DNA from: Candidatus Zixiibacteriota bacterium
GTDB lineage: Bacteria; Zixibacteria; MSB-5A5; GN15; JAAZOE01
Direction of reading: 5' to 3'
Length of the DNA stretch: 62,269 nucleotides
Assembly: GCA_023138975.1 (NCBI GenBank)
Contig: JAGLON010000024.1
Location: 1 to 62,269 of the forward strand
Program-made: the position numbers and the translations under genes
In this document: one piece after another, positions 17,496 through 26,333 of the stretch
Position numbering within the stretch: position 1 is the first letter of the stretch
How the letters are laid out: every line of letters starts with the position of its first letter
The notes under the pieces: generated by a model
The model's input: the letters and a program-made list of their open reading frames with translations, nothing else
The model's database searches: none
What the model was told of the DNA's origin: nothing

Positions 17496-18731
17496 ATGTT
17501 TTCCAAATTATTTTATTATCTGACTATCTTGTTATTTCTGTTCTCTGCTACTGTATTCGCGCAGGATTATGTCGATTTGTCAACACCGAATCACGTCCTT
17601 CGTGTTTTCGAAGATGGGCGAATGGTCGATGGCAATGAAAATGCCGCCTTTGATTTTATCGATGATTGTGATACGTTTAACGTGAACACAAACTCCGATA
17701 TCTATCTCTATGGAGGCACTCCGTTAATCTCATATATTGACGGAACCGACACCCTGCTCTTTCATATGTATCAAAACAGTACACCGGAAGTCAACGGGTT
17801 TGTTGCATCGGAACCGATTGTATTTGATGATGTCAGTTCGTCCAGTTATTCGTATGCCAAATGTAACTTTACTACGGCTAACGGAGCGATTGGGATGACA
17901 GTCGAGTATTTTGCTCCAAAGCATCCCGATAGCGCAGACTATATAATTCAGAAAAATAGCTTGTATACAATGTCATCTTCAATCAATGGTGTCAATTGGG
18001 GAGTTTTCCTGGATTGGAACGTCCCTTCTGATTCAGGGGACGATAATGGTTCCGGATTCGATATGGCGAAAAATATGGTTTATCAATTTGGGGCTGAGTA
18101 CGGGCAGGATGATTCTACAGAAGCGTTATGTCCCCAGGAATCTGATGAACGTTACGGTGCTATTTGGGAATACTATGGTTATTTAAGAAATGCCGCTACA
18201 GTTGCCAACGCAAATTTTGAATTTCAACCAGGTCCTGTATATAGGCATATGTATGAAGAATCAGGGTTTTCCATTTTTGAGCATAGTCATCCTGATTCTC
18301 AATATCAAGATATTTCTACTTTTTTGACAATTAACGAATATAACTTGACCTTGGGTGATACACTGGAACGCATTTCGATAATTGGTGTTGTTAAAGATGG
18401 TTATTCTGAATTACAATCGATAGTTAACAGTAGTTATAATTTTATTGGAAATCACCCGGAAATAGCTCCACCACTAACATGCTGTACAGAACCAGGTGGG
18501 GACGTTAATAGTGATGGAAGCTTCAATGTCGGCGATGCTGTGTATCTTATAAATTATTGTTTTAAAGGTGGCCCTCGTCCTCCTTGTCCTCAAGAGGCAG
18601 ATACTAATCATGATTGTAAAATCGACATTGGCGACGTTGTTGCAATGATAGCAAGGATTTTTCGTGGTTTTGATCCTTTTCCTATGTCATGTGCGCCGCC
18701 TGAATGCGAATATGAGGGTTATGATAAATAA
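17496..18731 (+). CDS. Secreted protein with C-terminal type I dockerin-like domain
   Basis: A 411-residue protein with a signal peptide (hydrophobic LFYYLTILLFLFSATVFA, cut before QDY). The C-terminal 70 residues contain two calcium-binding dockerin repeats, DVNSDGSFNVGD and DTNHDCKIDIGD, joined by a Cys- and Pro-rich linker (RPPCP, CAPPEC). The central region (about 25-325) is beta-rich and acidic and does not match a domain I can name. The Shine-Dalgarno GGGGAGG lies 5 bases before the ATG. It is transcribed alone and converges on the amidase gene over a shared terminator. In non-cellulolytic bacteria such dockerin-like repeats may simply be surface or secretion modules; no cohesin is seen here. 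Confidence 0.8.
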   Translation: MFSKLFYYLTILLFLFSATVFAQDYVDLSTPNHVLRVFEDGRMVDGNENAAFDFIDDCDTFNVNTNSDIYLYGGTPLISYIDGTDTLLFHMYQNSTPEVNGFVASEPIVFDDVSSSSYSYAKCNFTTANGAIGMTVEYFAPKHPDSADYIIQKNSLYTMSSSINGVNWGVFLDWNVPSDSGDDNGSGFDMAKNMVYQFGAEYGQDDSTEALCPQESDERYGAIWEYYGYLRNAATVANANFEFQPGPVYRHMYEESGFSIFEHSHPDSQYQDISTFLTINEYNLTLGDTLERISIIGVVKDGYSELQSIVNSSYNFIGNHPEIAPPLTCCTEPGGDVNSDGSFNVGDAVYLINYCFKGGPRPPCPQEADTNHDCKIDIGDVVAMIARIFRGFDPFPMSCAPPECEYEGYDK

Positions 18732-18741
18732 CTGTGCTGTA

Positions 18742-18770
18742 TAAACGGGGCGTATTCGTCCCGTTTATTT
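18742..18770. terminator. Bidirectional terminator between dockerin gene and amidase gene
   Basis: AAACGGG pairs with CCCGTTT around a CG-closed loop, with T-rich flanks on both strands. It serves the converging genes and overlaps the amidase stop codon. Confidence 0.65.
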
Positions 18771-20654
18771 TATGAGATGATCCCAATCGTTCAACTTGGG
18801 ACCACCGATGTAGTTCTTGATGCCGCTAACAATCGCATCAGCTATCTTCTTCTGGAATTTCTTCGTTCTCAGCTTTGCTTCCTGCTCAGGGATCATCATA
18901 AAGGCGCATTCAACTAATATCGCCGGATACTGAGTCGGACGGATAACGGCAAAGTTTCCGTAATACCATCCGAAATCTTTGAGCGGCAAACTCTTTGCCA
19001 TTTCGTTGTGAACTTCATATGCCAAAAGCGCACTGTGAGGGTGATAATAAAACGTAGCCGTTCCGTTGTTCTCAAACGGATTGGTTCCATTTGGCAGGGC
19101 GTTATTATGAATCGAAATAAAAATATCGGCTTTTTCTTTGACAGCCTTCTTTGGCCGGTCATAGATTCCGAGGCCTGTTTCATCGGAACGGGTCATGACA
19201 ACTTCGGCGCCCTCCCCTTCCAGCGCTGTTTTCAGCCGGAGAGATATCGCCAGATTTGCCTCTTTTTCGGTGAGTCCTGTCGGGCCGACGGCTCCGGCAT
19301 CCGGCTCATGTCCCGGATCAATAATAAATCTAAATTGAGAGATATCCCATATCTTGCGCGGGAACTTTTTGATATCAAAATGAAATTCATGACCGACATA
19401 GTGAGCGTCATAGCCCCAGATTTTACTATCGTTCAAGTACATCTTGAACGCATACACTCCCGCCTCAGGTTGATACCAGACAGCGTGCTTTATCAGTTTG
19501 TCTTTATTATCGTAACGTATCCAGTCGGTATCGGTGTCGGCTCCGTATATAAACACAGTAATTGATTTTTCTTCGATGTTTTCAAGCACACGAAACGGAT
19601 GACGTCCGGTTGTGTTAAACACTACTGAAACTTTATCATCATAATTAATCGTCTGCACGCGACTGATATAAGAATGCGGTACCGGTTCCGTATGAGGTAA
19701 TATTGTTGCAACCGTATCCAAAATCCATCCGGCCTGATTATCGGATAATTTTATTTTCAGCCAGCGTCCGTTTTTTCCCAAGAGCTTAGCTCGTATTCCT
19801 TGCGGTTGATGCACACAGAGATACCCCTTGCCGGGACCGGAGCGGATGATACTGATGCTGTCTTTTAATTCTACGGTTGGCAGTTTATTCAATTTGTAAA
19901 GTGTCACAGAGCGAGATGCCACCGCCGTCACTGGTTGCCGCAGATTAGCGAGATAGTTGCCGTTTTTTCTGAGAGTAGTTATCTGACGCGGACTGGGCGG
20001 AAATATTGTATATTCAAATATAAGGCTGTCATATTCTGCTTTAGGAATTAAATACTTGCCCGTATAGCGTCCTCTTATCAGCATCGAATCAGGGTACTGA
20101 AGTTGTTCCGATACCGAAGCGTCAAAAACATTTTTATTACGGTAATAGTGTTTCGGAGGTAATTCCTTCATACAAATCGTATCGTTCATCGGTTTTATGA
20201 CGCAGATCATATTGCAATGCGGTAGTCCGTTAGCTGATAGCGCTAATTCTGTTCCCGCGACCGCATGAAATTCCCGGTTGGGGAAAAGCGATGTCTCATT
20301 AATTGATATATCGCTATAGTTGTATTTAGGAAGTTCCGAAAGTAGAATTGAAAGCTCTTTACTTTCCGACAACTTATCACTTTGAGCTTTAATAGAAAAT
20401 GTATATTCACCGGGTGAAACCGGTAAAAACGCCAGCCATCCTCCGTCTTTGTGAACCGGAATATTGTTCCCGTTGATGTTTAATTCTGAGCCCGGCTGGA
20501 CCGAACCAAATATAAACATAGAGTCAACGGCTCCGATAAACTGCCCTTCTTTTGGATAAACAATGTTTAAATCCAAATCACCGGCACTTGCAAAGCCAAC
20601 TAGTATTGAAATAATCGCTGGTAAGATTATAATGCTACGCAAAGACAATTCCAT
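18765..20654 (-). CDS. Exported N-acetylmuramoyl-L-alanine amidase (Amidase_3) with SH3-like domain
   Basis: Cuts the amide bond between MurNAc and the stem peptide in the periplasm. The 629 residues start with a signal peptide (SIIILPAIISILVGFASA). A beta-rich region holds an SH3-like domain near 280-335 (RSGPGKGYLCVH...GWILD). The Amidase_3 domain occupies about 425-620, with zinc and catalytic residues in IIDPGHEPDAG, TEKEAN, ISIHNNA and LVECAFM. It overlaps the epimerase gene end by 20 bp. The ATG at 20654 sits almost on its Shine-Dalgarno, so TTG at 20648 may be the real start. The tail is duplicated as a remnant at 17278-17346. Confidence 0.93.
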   Translation of the reverse strand: MELSLRSIIILPAIISILVGFASAGDLDLNIVYPKEGQFIGAVDSMFIFGSVQPGSELNINGNNIPVHKDGGWLAFLPVSPGEYTFSIKAQSDKLSESKELSILLSELPKYNYSDISINETSLFPNREFHAVAGTELALSANGLPHCNMICVIKPMNDTICMKELPPKHYYRNKNVFDASVSEQLQYPDSMLIRGRYTGKYLIPKAEYDSLIFEYTIFPPSPRQITTLRKNGNYLANLRQPVTAVASRSVTLYKLNKLPTVELKDSISIIRSGPGKGYLCVHQPQGIRAKLLGKNGRWLKIKLSDNQAGWILDTVATILPHTEPVPHSYISRVQTINYDDKVSVVFNTTGRHPFRVLENIEEKSITVFIYGADTDTDWIRYDNKDKLIKHAVWYQPEAGVYAFKMYLNDSKIWGYDAHYVGHEFHFDIKKFPRKIWDISQFRFIIDPGHEPDAGAVGPTGLTEKEANLAISLRLKTALEGEGAEVVMTRSDETGLGIYDRPKKAVKEKADIFISIHNNALPNGTNPFENNGTATFYYHPHSALLAYEVHNEMAKSLPLKDFGWYYGNFAVIRPTQYPAILVECAFMMIPEQEAKLRTKKFQKKIADAIVSGIKNYIGGPKLNDWDHLIK

Positions 20655-21630
20655 GTCCTTTGGTTTCCTGGATTTCTAAAAAGCCATCCCGGTATTCGAG
20701 TCCCCTGAAGATATCACCTTTCAGGAGCAGCCTTCCGTCAAGATCTATATAATCGGCCAATGACGATAAGTGAAAGGCGGTTGATATGCCAACTGATGAT
20801 TCAATCATACACCCCAGTAGAGTTTTAAGATTGCATTCTTGCGCTCGCCGCAAAGTGGCAATTGTGTTTTCCAGGCGGCCTGATTTCTGAATTTTAATAT
20901 TAATACCGTCCACATATTCTTTTACACGATCTACATCACTGGGAGTATCAATTGATTCATCCATAAAAATCGGGATATCAGAAAGCTCTTTGACCGCAAT
21001 CCAGGCATCAATATCTTTATTGCTAAACGGCTGCTCAATAAGTTCGATTTTTGAGTTATCCACCGATGCGATAAAATAGGCAGCAAACTCGGGCGACCAA
21101 CTTTCGTTGGCGTCAACGCGGAAAGAGACTCCGGTTGATTTATTGATAACGTTAATTATCTCCTGTCCATGTTCTTTATTGTCGTCTAATTTTATCTTTA
21201 GGGACTTATAACCGAGATCCACAAATTCATTAATCGCAGCAAAATCGCCAATTGAAACAGTAATCGAGGTTTGTTTAGGATCCGGTTTTCTCAGACGGTA
21301 GAATTCATACAGAGGAATCTTCTCTTTCTTGCTTAAATAGTCTGAGTAGGCCGTGGAGATGGCGCAAATAGCCTGAGAAGAAAAGCTTCCTGCTTTGGCT
21401 ATAATAAACTCGGCAATACTGGTCTGGTGCCGGTTTATTTCATCGGCGGCATAGGCCAGTTCCAATTCAATCTGCTCCGGAGCCGCTCCATAATGAACTG
21501 ATCCGGCCCCTTCACCAATGCCCAAATTATCAATAACAAAAAGGCAGTTTTTCTTAGTAGAGACACCGCCGCCGGCAATTATAAAATTACGCTCTAATTG
21601 TAATTCGATTGGCTGGATTTCGCAGTTCAT
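20635..21630 (-). CDS. Dipeptide epimerase (L-Ala-D/L-Glu epimerase type, enolase superfamily)
   Basis: Predicted to convert L-Ala-D-Glu, released from murein, into L-Ala-L-Glu so that peptidases can recycle it. The 331 residues carry the muconate-lactonising subgroup motifs: KIK (in YKSLKIKLDD), the metal ligands in RVDANESW, ELIEQPF and FMDESID, and the second catalytic Lys in NIKIQKSG. It lies between an NlpC/P60 hydrolase gene (1-bp gap) and a murein amidase gene (20-bp overlap), which supports the muropeptide substrate. Specificity for another dipeptide is possible. Confidence 0.88.
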   Translation of the reverse strand: MNCEIQPIELQLERNFIIAGGGVSTKKNCLFVIDNLGIGEGAGSVHYGAAPEQIELELAYAADEINRHQTSIAEFIIAKAGSFSSQAICAISTAYSDYLSKKEKIPLYEFYRLRKPDPKQTSITVSIGDFAAINEFVDLGYKSLKIKLDDNKEHGQEIINVINKSTGVSFRVDANESWSPEFAAYFIASVDNSKIELIEQPFSNKDIDAWIAVKELSDIPIFMDESIDTPSDVDRVKEYVDGINIKIQKSGRLENTIATLRRAQECNLKTLLGCMIESSVGISTAFHLSSLADYIDLDGRLLLKGDIFRGLEYRDGFLEIQETKGHGIVFA

Positions 21631-21631
21631 A

Positions 21632-22414
21632 TTATATCACTCGACGTCCAAACAGGAATCCTTTATCTAAGTCTTCCCTGTAATTTGTACTTGATTCACT
21701 CAAACTTTCGATTAGAGTCATCCCTCGTGTATTTGAGGCATGGAGTATTTCATCGCCTCCAAGAGAAACGGCAACGTGTCCCTTAAAATAAAGCAGGTCT
21801 CCAATAAGGATATTATCACGGGCTATTTTTTTTCCGACCTTCATTTGCGCTGAACTATCACGAGGCAGCTCAATTCCATGATAGCGATAAACCATCTGGA
21901 CTAACCCGCTGCAATCGTAGCCAAAAGGAGTTATCCCTCCCCATAGATAAGGTACCCCGAGAAACCGCCCGGCGGTTCTGATAATCGCTCCGGCTTTATC
22001 CGGCTTACCATCGTTCTTTTTTAGGTTTATTTTGGCAATTGGCATCCAGTTACCATTGGGAAGTAAAAATGCCGTTTGGTTTTTTCTTTGGGAGACAATT
22101 AGTTCAGTACCAAAAAACAGTTGGTACGGCATAACTTGTCTTTTTTGTATCTTTAGTTCGAACAAACCAGGTTTGATAAAGAACCTATTCCGAGCGTTGG
22201 TGAACTTATGGAAAAGCGACTCGGTAACTTGTTCAAAGTGAGTATTAAGAATCCATCCCCGGTACCCTTCCGGAAGCGTTATCCGGCAATAGTTATTGCG
22301 AGAACTAGTAACTCTCAATGGAGTTCCGAACATTGCCTGAGTCATCCGTTCGGACAAGAACTCCGGTTTCCGAAGTAAATCTGTAACTGGAATATGAACG
22401 ATTCCGTATTTCAT
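21632..22414 (-). CDS. NlpC/P60-family murein endopeptidase with SH3-like domains
   Basis: A cysteine peptidase that should cut gamma-D-Glu-DAP bonds. The 260 residues have SH3-like repeats at about 20-55 and 85-125 (GYRGWIL; NGNWMPI) and the NlpC/P60 domain from about 145. Active-site residues are Cys in YDCSGLVQM, His in GHVAVSLG and a later His in ILHASN. No signal peptide is obvious, as in the cytoplasmic YkfC-type enzymes that work with a dipeptide epimerase. It is the first gene of the epimerase-amidase operon. Confidence 0.9.
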   Translation of the reverse strand: MKYGIVHIPVTDLLRKPEFLSERMTQAMFGTPLRVTSSRNNYCRITLPEGYRGWILNTHFEQVTESLFHKFTNARNRFFIKPGLFELKIQKRQVMPYQLFFGTELIVSQRKNQTAFLLPNGNWMPIAKINLKKNDGKPDKAGAIIRTAGRFLGVPYLWGGITPFGYDCSGLVQMVYRYHGIELPRDSSAQMKVGKKIARDNILIGDLLYFKGHVAVSLGGDEILHASNTRGMTLIESLSESSTNYREDLDKGFLFGRRVI

Positions 22415-22450
22415 CTTATATGATTATAAATATGAATCGCTTAGCGCAAT

Positions 22451-22481
22451 AAAAAAGGGACATCTGGCGATATCCCTTTTT
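22451..22481 (-). terminator. Rho-independent terminator upstream side of NlpC/aminotransferase junction
   Basis: On the minus strand AAAAAGGGA and TCCCTTTTTT form a stem around a 12-base loop ending in a T run. It lies just after the aminotransferase stop (22501) and before the NlpC/P60 gene. Confidence 0.75.
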
Positions 22482-22500
22482 CCTAATACTTAGAAGATAT

Positions 22501-23676
22501 TTACTTCTTTATCAAGGCAGGCATCGCTTCTTTCATACGAGTTAAAGCCTTTTCGATGTTTTCAATCGAGTTAGCGTATGAGAATCTCAGGTAACCCTGA
22601 CCTTCATTGCCAAAGGCGGTTCCGGATAATCCGGCAATACCTAATTTAACTAGCAGATGCTCAGCCAGATCTCTGGAATCCCATCCGGTTTTCTTGATAT
22701 TCGGCCAGACATAGAACGCACCGCCGGGTTTGAAGCATGAAAAGCCTTCGATTTCATTGAGACCTTTAACAAAGAAATCGCGGCGTTTCTCAAATTCAAC
22801 CTTCATCGCATCGGCACCTGATTGGTCGCCTAAGAGCGCTTCGATAACAGCCATTTGAGCGAATGATGTCGCACATGAGCTGATATTCGTCTGCATACGG
22901 GCAATGGAGGGAGCCAAATGTTTTGGAATCAAGCCCCAGCCGATACGCCAGCCGCAAGCGGCATAGACTTTTGATAAACCGTCAAGAACAATAACCCGAT
23001 CCTGCTTTGTATCAAATTGCGAAATCGATACCATCTTCATGTCATAAATGATGCGGGAATAAACTTCATCAGTCAGGATATAGACATCTTTTTCACAGGC
23101 CAGTTTGTAGATTTTCTCAACGTCTTCTTTTGTAAAGACACCACCGGTCGGATTCTGCGGCGTGTTGATTACAATAAGTTTTGTCTTTGAAGTAATCAGT
23201 TTTTCCAACTCATCGATATCCAGTCGAAAATCGTTTGATTCGCGGAGTGGAATCGGAACCGCGGTAGCGCCGGAGAAATCTATAACCGATTTATATATCG
23301 GATAACCAGGATCGGGATAGATAATCTCAACACCCGGTTCCCCAAGCATCATAATTAGGGCAAACATTATAAGCTTACTGCCGGGAGTAATTACAACCTG
23401 CTCAGGAGTATACTGAACACCCTGATGATTGAAATGATTAGTACAAATTGCTTCGCGTACCTCAAGGATACCCGGTGACGGTGAATAATGCGTGTGACCA
23501 TCATCAAGAGCTTTTTTAGCAGCCTCACGTATGTTTGCAGGAGTAGCGAAATCCGGTTCACCAATCTGCAGATGAACGACTTCCATCCCTGTATCTTTTT
23601 CTAACTTTTGGGCGCGAGCAAGAACCTCAAACGCCGACTCAGTTCCCAGACGGGACATTCTTTTTGCTAAATCCAT
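22501..23676 (-). CDS. Class I/II PLP-dependent aminotransferase (aspartate aminotransferase-like)
   Basis: A 391-residue fold type I aminotransferase. The PLP lysine lies in LDGLSKVYAACGWRIGW (about residue 233), with NTPQNPTGGVF and DEVYSRIIYD further up, and the C-terminal Arg in RFSYANS binds the substrate carboxylate. Closest in style to the AspB/AspC Ib subgroup used for aspartate, alanine or aromatic amino acids; the sequence alone does not set the substrate. It begins 17 bp after transketolase ends and is likely co-transcribed. Confidence 0.9.
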   Translation of the reverse strand: MDLAKRMSRLGTESAFEVLARAQKLEKDTGMEVVHLQIGEPDFATPANIREAAKKALDDGHTHYSPSPGILEVREAICTNHFNHQGVQYTPEQVVITPGSKLIMFALIMMLGEPGVEIIYPDPGYPIYKSVIDFSGATAVPIPLRESNDFRLDIDELEKLITSKTKLIVINTPQNPTGGVFTKEDVEKIYKLACEKDVYILTDEVYSRIIYDMKMVSISQFDTKQDRVIVLDGLSKVYAACGWRIGWGLIPKHLAPSIARMQTNISSCATSFAQMAVIEALLGDQSGADAMKVEFEKRRDFFVKGLNEIEGFSCFKPGGAFYVWPNIKKTGWDSRDLAEHLLVKLGIAGLSGTAFGNEGQGYLRFSYANSIENIEKALTRMKEAMPALIKK

Positions 23677-23693
23677 ATCTATATCTCCGAAAT

Positions 23694-25679
23694 TTATTTG
23701 TTATCAATCAGCTTCTTGGCTTTTTCAGCAATATGTTCAGCGGAAAGACCGAATTCTTTGACCAACTGCCAGGACTTACCGGACTCACCAAAACGATCAG
23801 CAACACCAAGCATATCAAAAACAACTTTGTTATCCTTAAGGTTTGTCAAGACAGTCGAGGCAACCCAGTTTCCAAAACCGCCGACTTGATGTTCTTCGCA
23901 AGTTAGAATTGCTCCGGTTTCCTTGGCTGCCGTTAAGATAGCATCACGATCAAGCGGCTTTAAGGTATGCATGTTAATTACGCGAGCTTCAAGGCCGTAT
24001 TCCTTTTTTAGAATCCAGGCGGCACGGAGAGCTTCCGGAGTTTCCGGACCACATGCGATGAGCGAGATATCCTCGTTCTCGTTTTTGTATTTGGATGCCA
24101 GTGAAACGTCGAAGGCATCTATGAAGTTCTCTTTTTCGCCACGGAAACGATGGACATTGGCTTTGCCATAAACAAACGGTGTCTTGTCATTGGTAATAAT
24201 AGGCGTTGCTTCACGAGCGAAGCGGATATACTTTGGCCCGACAATATCGAACAAAAGTGTTTTCATCATCCGTTTGGTTTCAAACGAATCGCACGGTACG
24301 GCCACGTTCATATTCGGAAGGCCGCACATTTGGAAGAGAGATTCGAGTTCCTGGTGAGTCGCGCCATCAGGACCAACCGAAACGCCGCCGTGTGCGCCGA
24401 CGATGAGAACGTTATAATCAGCATAACAAACAGAAACACGTATTTGGTCGAGGTTGCGAGCGGATGAAAACACACCATAGGTTCCAAAAACCGGAATCTT
24501 GCCCTCTTTGGCCAGACCTACGGCAACCGTTGTGGCGCCCTGCTCGGCGATGCCGACTGAGAACCAGCGGTTTTTACGTTCGGGGTGCTTGGCATAGAAT
24601 TCGGAAATTGTAATCGAACCGGATATATCGGCGCCGATACAAACGACTCTTTCATCGTCGCCATATTCATCAAGAGCCCGTCCCATACCTTTACGGGTCG
24701 GATCCATATCGACTTTCATACCGTCACCGGTATTCCACCAATAATTCTTCGAGAATTTCGGAAGGTTCTTTTCAAGTCTCTTCTCGACTTTCGCCTGGAA
24801 GTCATCGACTATCTTAAAATATTTATCAGTGTCAAAGGCATCGGTTAAACCGAGCTCTTTGAGACATACAACCAGTTCTTCTTTTGACGGAGTCTTGCCG
24901 TGCCAACCGGCAACATCTTCCATAAAGCTAACGCCTTTGCCCTTGATAGTATTGGCCAGAAGCAATACCGGCTTACCGGAAGTATTGTTGAAAGCTTTAT
25001 CCAAAGCCGCGACTATTTCCTTCATATTATGACCGTCAAACTCGATCACTTCCCAACCGAAGGCTTTGTATTTTTCGTCAAGAGGTTCGAGAGCCATGAC
25101 ATCTTCTGTACGGCCGTCTATTTGGAGCTGGTTACGGTCGAGAATCATCATAAGATTATCCAGCTTGAAATTAGAGGCGCACATGGCAGCTTCCCACATA
25201 GAGCCTTCCTGCTGCTCGCCGTCCGATGAGATAACAACGACTTTATAATCTTTTTTATCAAGCTTCGCGGCCATTGCCACGCCGACGGCAACCGAGAATC
25301 CCTGTCCCAGACTACCGGCGGAAAGTTCCACTCCCGGCAAATCTTTGCGATGCGGATGCCCCTGTAGCCGAGTACCTAAAGACCGCAATGTAGCCACTTC
25401 TTCCTGCGGAAAATAACCGGACATAGCCAGTGAAACATAGAGCGCCGGAGCCTTATGACCGGCTGACCATATAACTCTATCCCGTGCGTCCCAGGTAGGA
25501 TTTTTCGGATCATGTTTCATGAATTTCAGATACAATGCCGCGAGAAGATCCATCATTGAAAGCGTGCCGCCGGAATGTCCCGAGCCAGCACAACAGAGTG
25601 AAACTAAATTAAGACCACGCATGTAATTGGCGCGTTCTTTCAGTTGTTCAATGGTAAAGTTTTTATCTAAGCCTATCAT
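23694..25679 (-). CDS. tkt: Transketolase
   Basis: Transfers two-carbon units in the non-oxidative pentose phosphate pathway using thiamine diphosphate. About 661 residues in one chain. The N-terminal part binds ThDP (GSLGQGFSVAVGVAMA, SDGEQQEGSMWEA), the pyrimidine domain has GIAEQGATTVAVGLA with the catalytic Glu, and a C-terminal domain follows (LTCEEHQVGGFGNWVAS). I chose the ATG at 25679; the TTG 18 bases upstream overlaps the GGGAGG Shine-Dalgarno. Some features (length of the N-half, EEHQVGGFG) recall split archaeal-type transketolases fused into one chain. Confidence 0.95.
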   Translation of the reverse strand: MIGLDKNFTIEQLKERANYMRGLNLVSLCCAGSGHSGGTLSMMDLLAALYLKFMKHDPKNPTWDARDRVIWSAGHKAPALYVSLAMSGYFPQEEVATLRSLGTRLQGHPHRKDLPGVELSAGSLGQGFSVAVGVAMAAKLDKKDYKVVVISSDGEQQEGSMWEAAMCASNFKLDNLMMILDRNQLQIDGRTEDVMALEPLDEKYKAFGWEVIEFDGHNMKEIVAALDKAFNNTSGKPVLLLANTIKGKGVSFMEDVAGWHGKTPSKEELVVCLKELGLTDAFDTDKYFKIVDDFQAKVEKRLEKNLPKFSKNYWWNTGDGMKVDMDPTRKGMGRALDEYGDDERVVCIGADISGSITISEFYAKHPERKNRWFSVGIAEQGATTVAVGLAKEGKIPVFGTYGVFSSARNLDQIRVSVCYADYNVLIVGAHGGVSVGPDGATHQELESLFQMCGLPNMNVAVPCDSFETKRMMKTLLFDIVGPKYIRFAREATPIITNDKTPFVYGKANVHRFRGEKENFIDAFDVSLASKYKNENEDISLIACGPETPEALRAAWILKKEYGLEARVINMHTLKPLDRDAILTAAKETGAILTCEEHQVGGFGNWVASTVLTNLKDNKVVFDMLGVADRFGESGKSWQLVKEFGLSAEHIAEKAKKLIDNK

Positions 25680-25742
25680 TATAATTGTTCCTCCCAAAAA
25701 ATTTCAAACCTTCGGAGAAATTTATATATTAGCGGTGTAAAG

Positions 25743-26333
25743 TCAACCTTTTTCGGTCAGTTCACGATATAATTTTATCGCTTTTTTCCTCAGGTTCTCT
25801 TTGGAATGATTGTTGGATAACTCGATATCAGAGTAGCGTTTTAATTCGGATAGAGATAATTGAGATTTGGATCGTTGTAAAACCTCTTCAATAGTAAGCC
25901 CTCGAGTCAATAAACGCTCAGTTCTCACTTTTTTTGATGCAGTAACTACAATAGTTTTATCAACATTTTTATAATATTTCCAATGTATTAATAGCGCGGC
26001 ATCAACAACCGCATGGCTGTTTGTAGAACGAACCAAATTTATTCTATTATCCAGCCTTTCCAACAGAGCCGGATGAACAATTGAGTTTAATAATTCCGTG
26101 TTTTTCTTACTCGAAAAGGCTAATTTCCCTAATTCTTTGCGATTTAAGGAGTAGTTGCTATTCAATATTGTTTTCCCAAATTCAAGAACCAGGCGATAAA
26201 AAACTACCGGATCAGTATCGACAACCTCTTTACCTATCAAATCAGCGTCGATTCTTACTGCTCCGAGAGATTCAAAAATATCGGTAACAAACGATTTCCC
26301 GGAACCGATTAACCCGGTTACGCCTATTATCAC
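25743..26333 (-). CDS. coaE: Dephospho-CoA kinase
   Basis: Last step of CoA synthesis. The P-loop GLIGSGKS is at residues 7-14 and DADLIGKEVV follows. I set the start at GTG 26333, which overlaps the polA stop as GTGA and has GGAGG 4 bases upstream; it yields the typical N-terminus MIIGVTGLIGSGKS. The TTG at 26348 is less likely. About 196 residues, normal for the family. Confidence 0.94.
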   Translation of the reverse strand: MIIGVTGLIGSGKSFVTDIFESLGAVRIDADLIGKEVVDTDPVVFYRLVLEFGKTILNSNYSLNRKELGKLAFSSKKNTELLNSIVHPALLERLDNRINLVRSTNSHAVVDAALLIHWKYYKNVDKTIVVTASKKVRTERLLTRGLTIEEVLQRSKSQLSLSELKRYSDIELSNNHSKENLRKKAIKLYRELTEKG

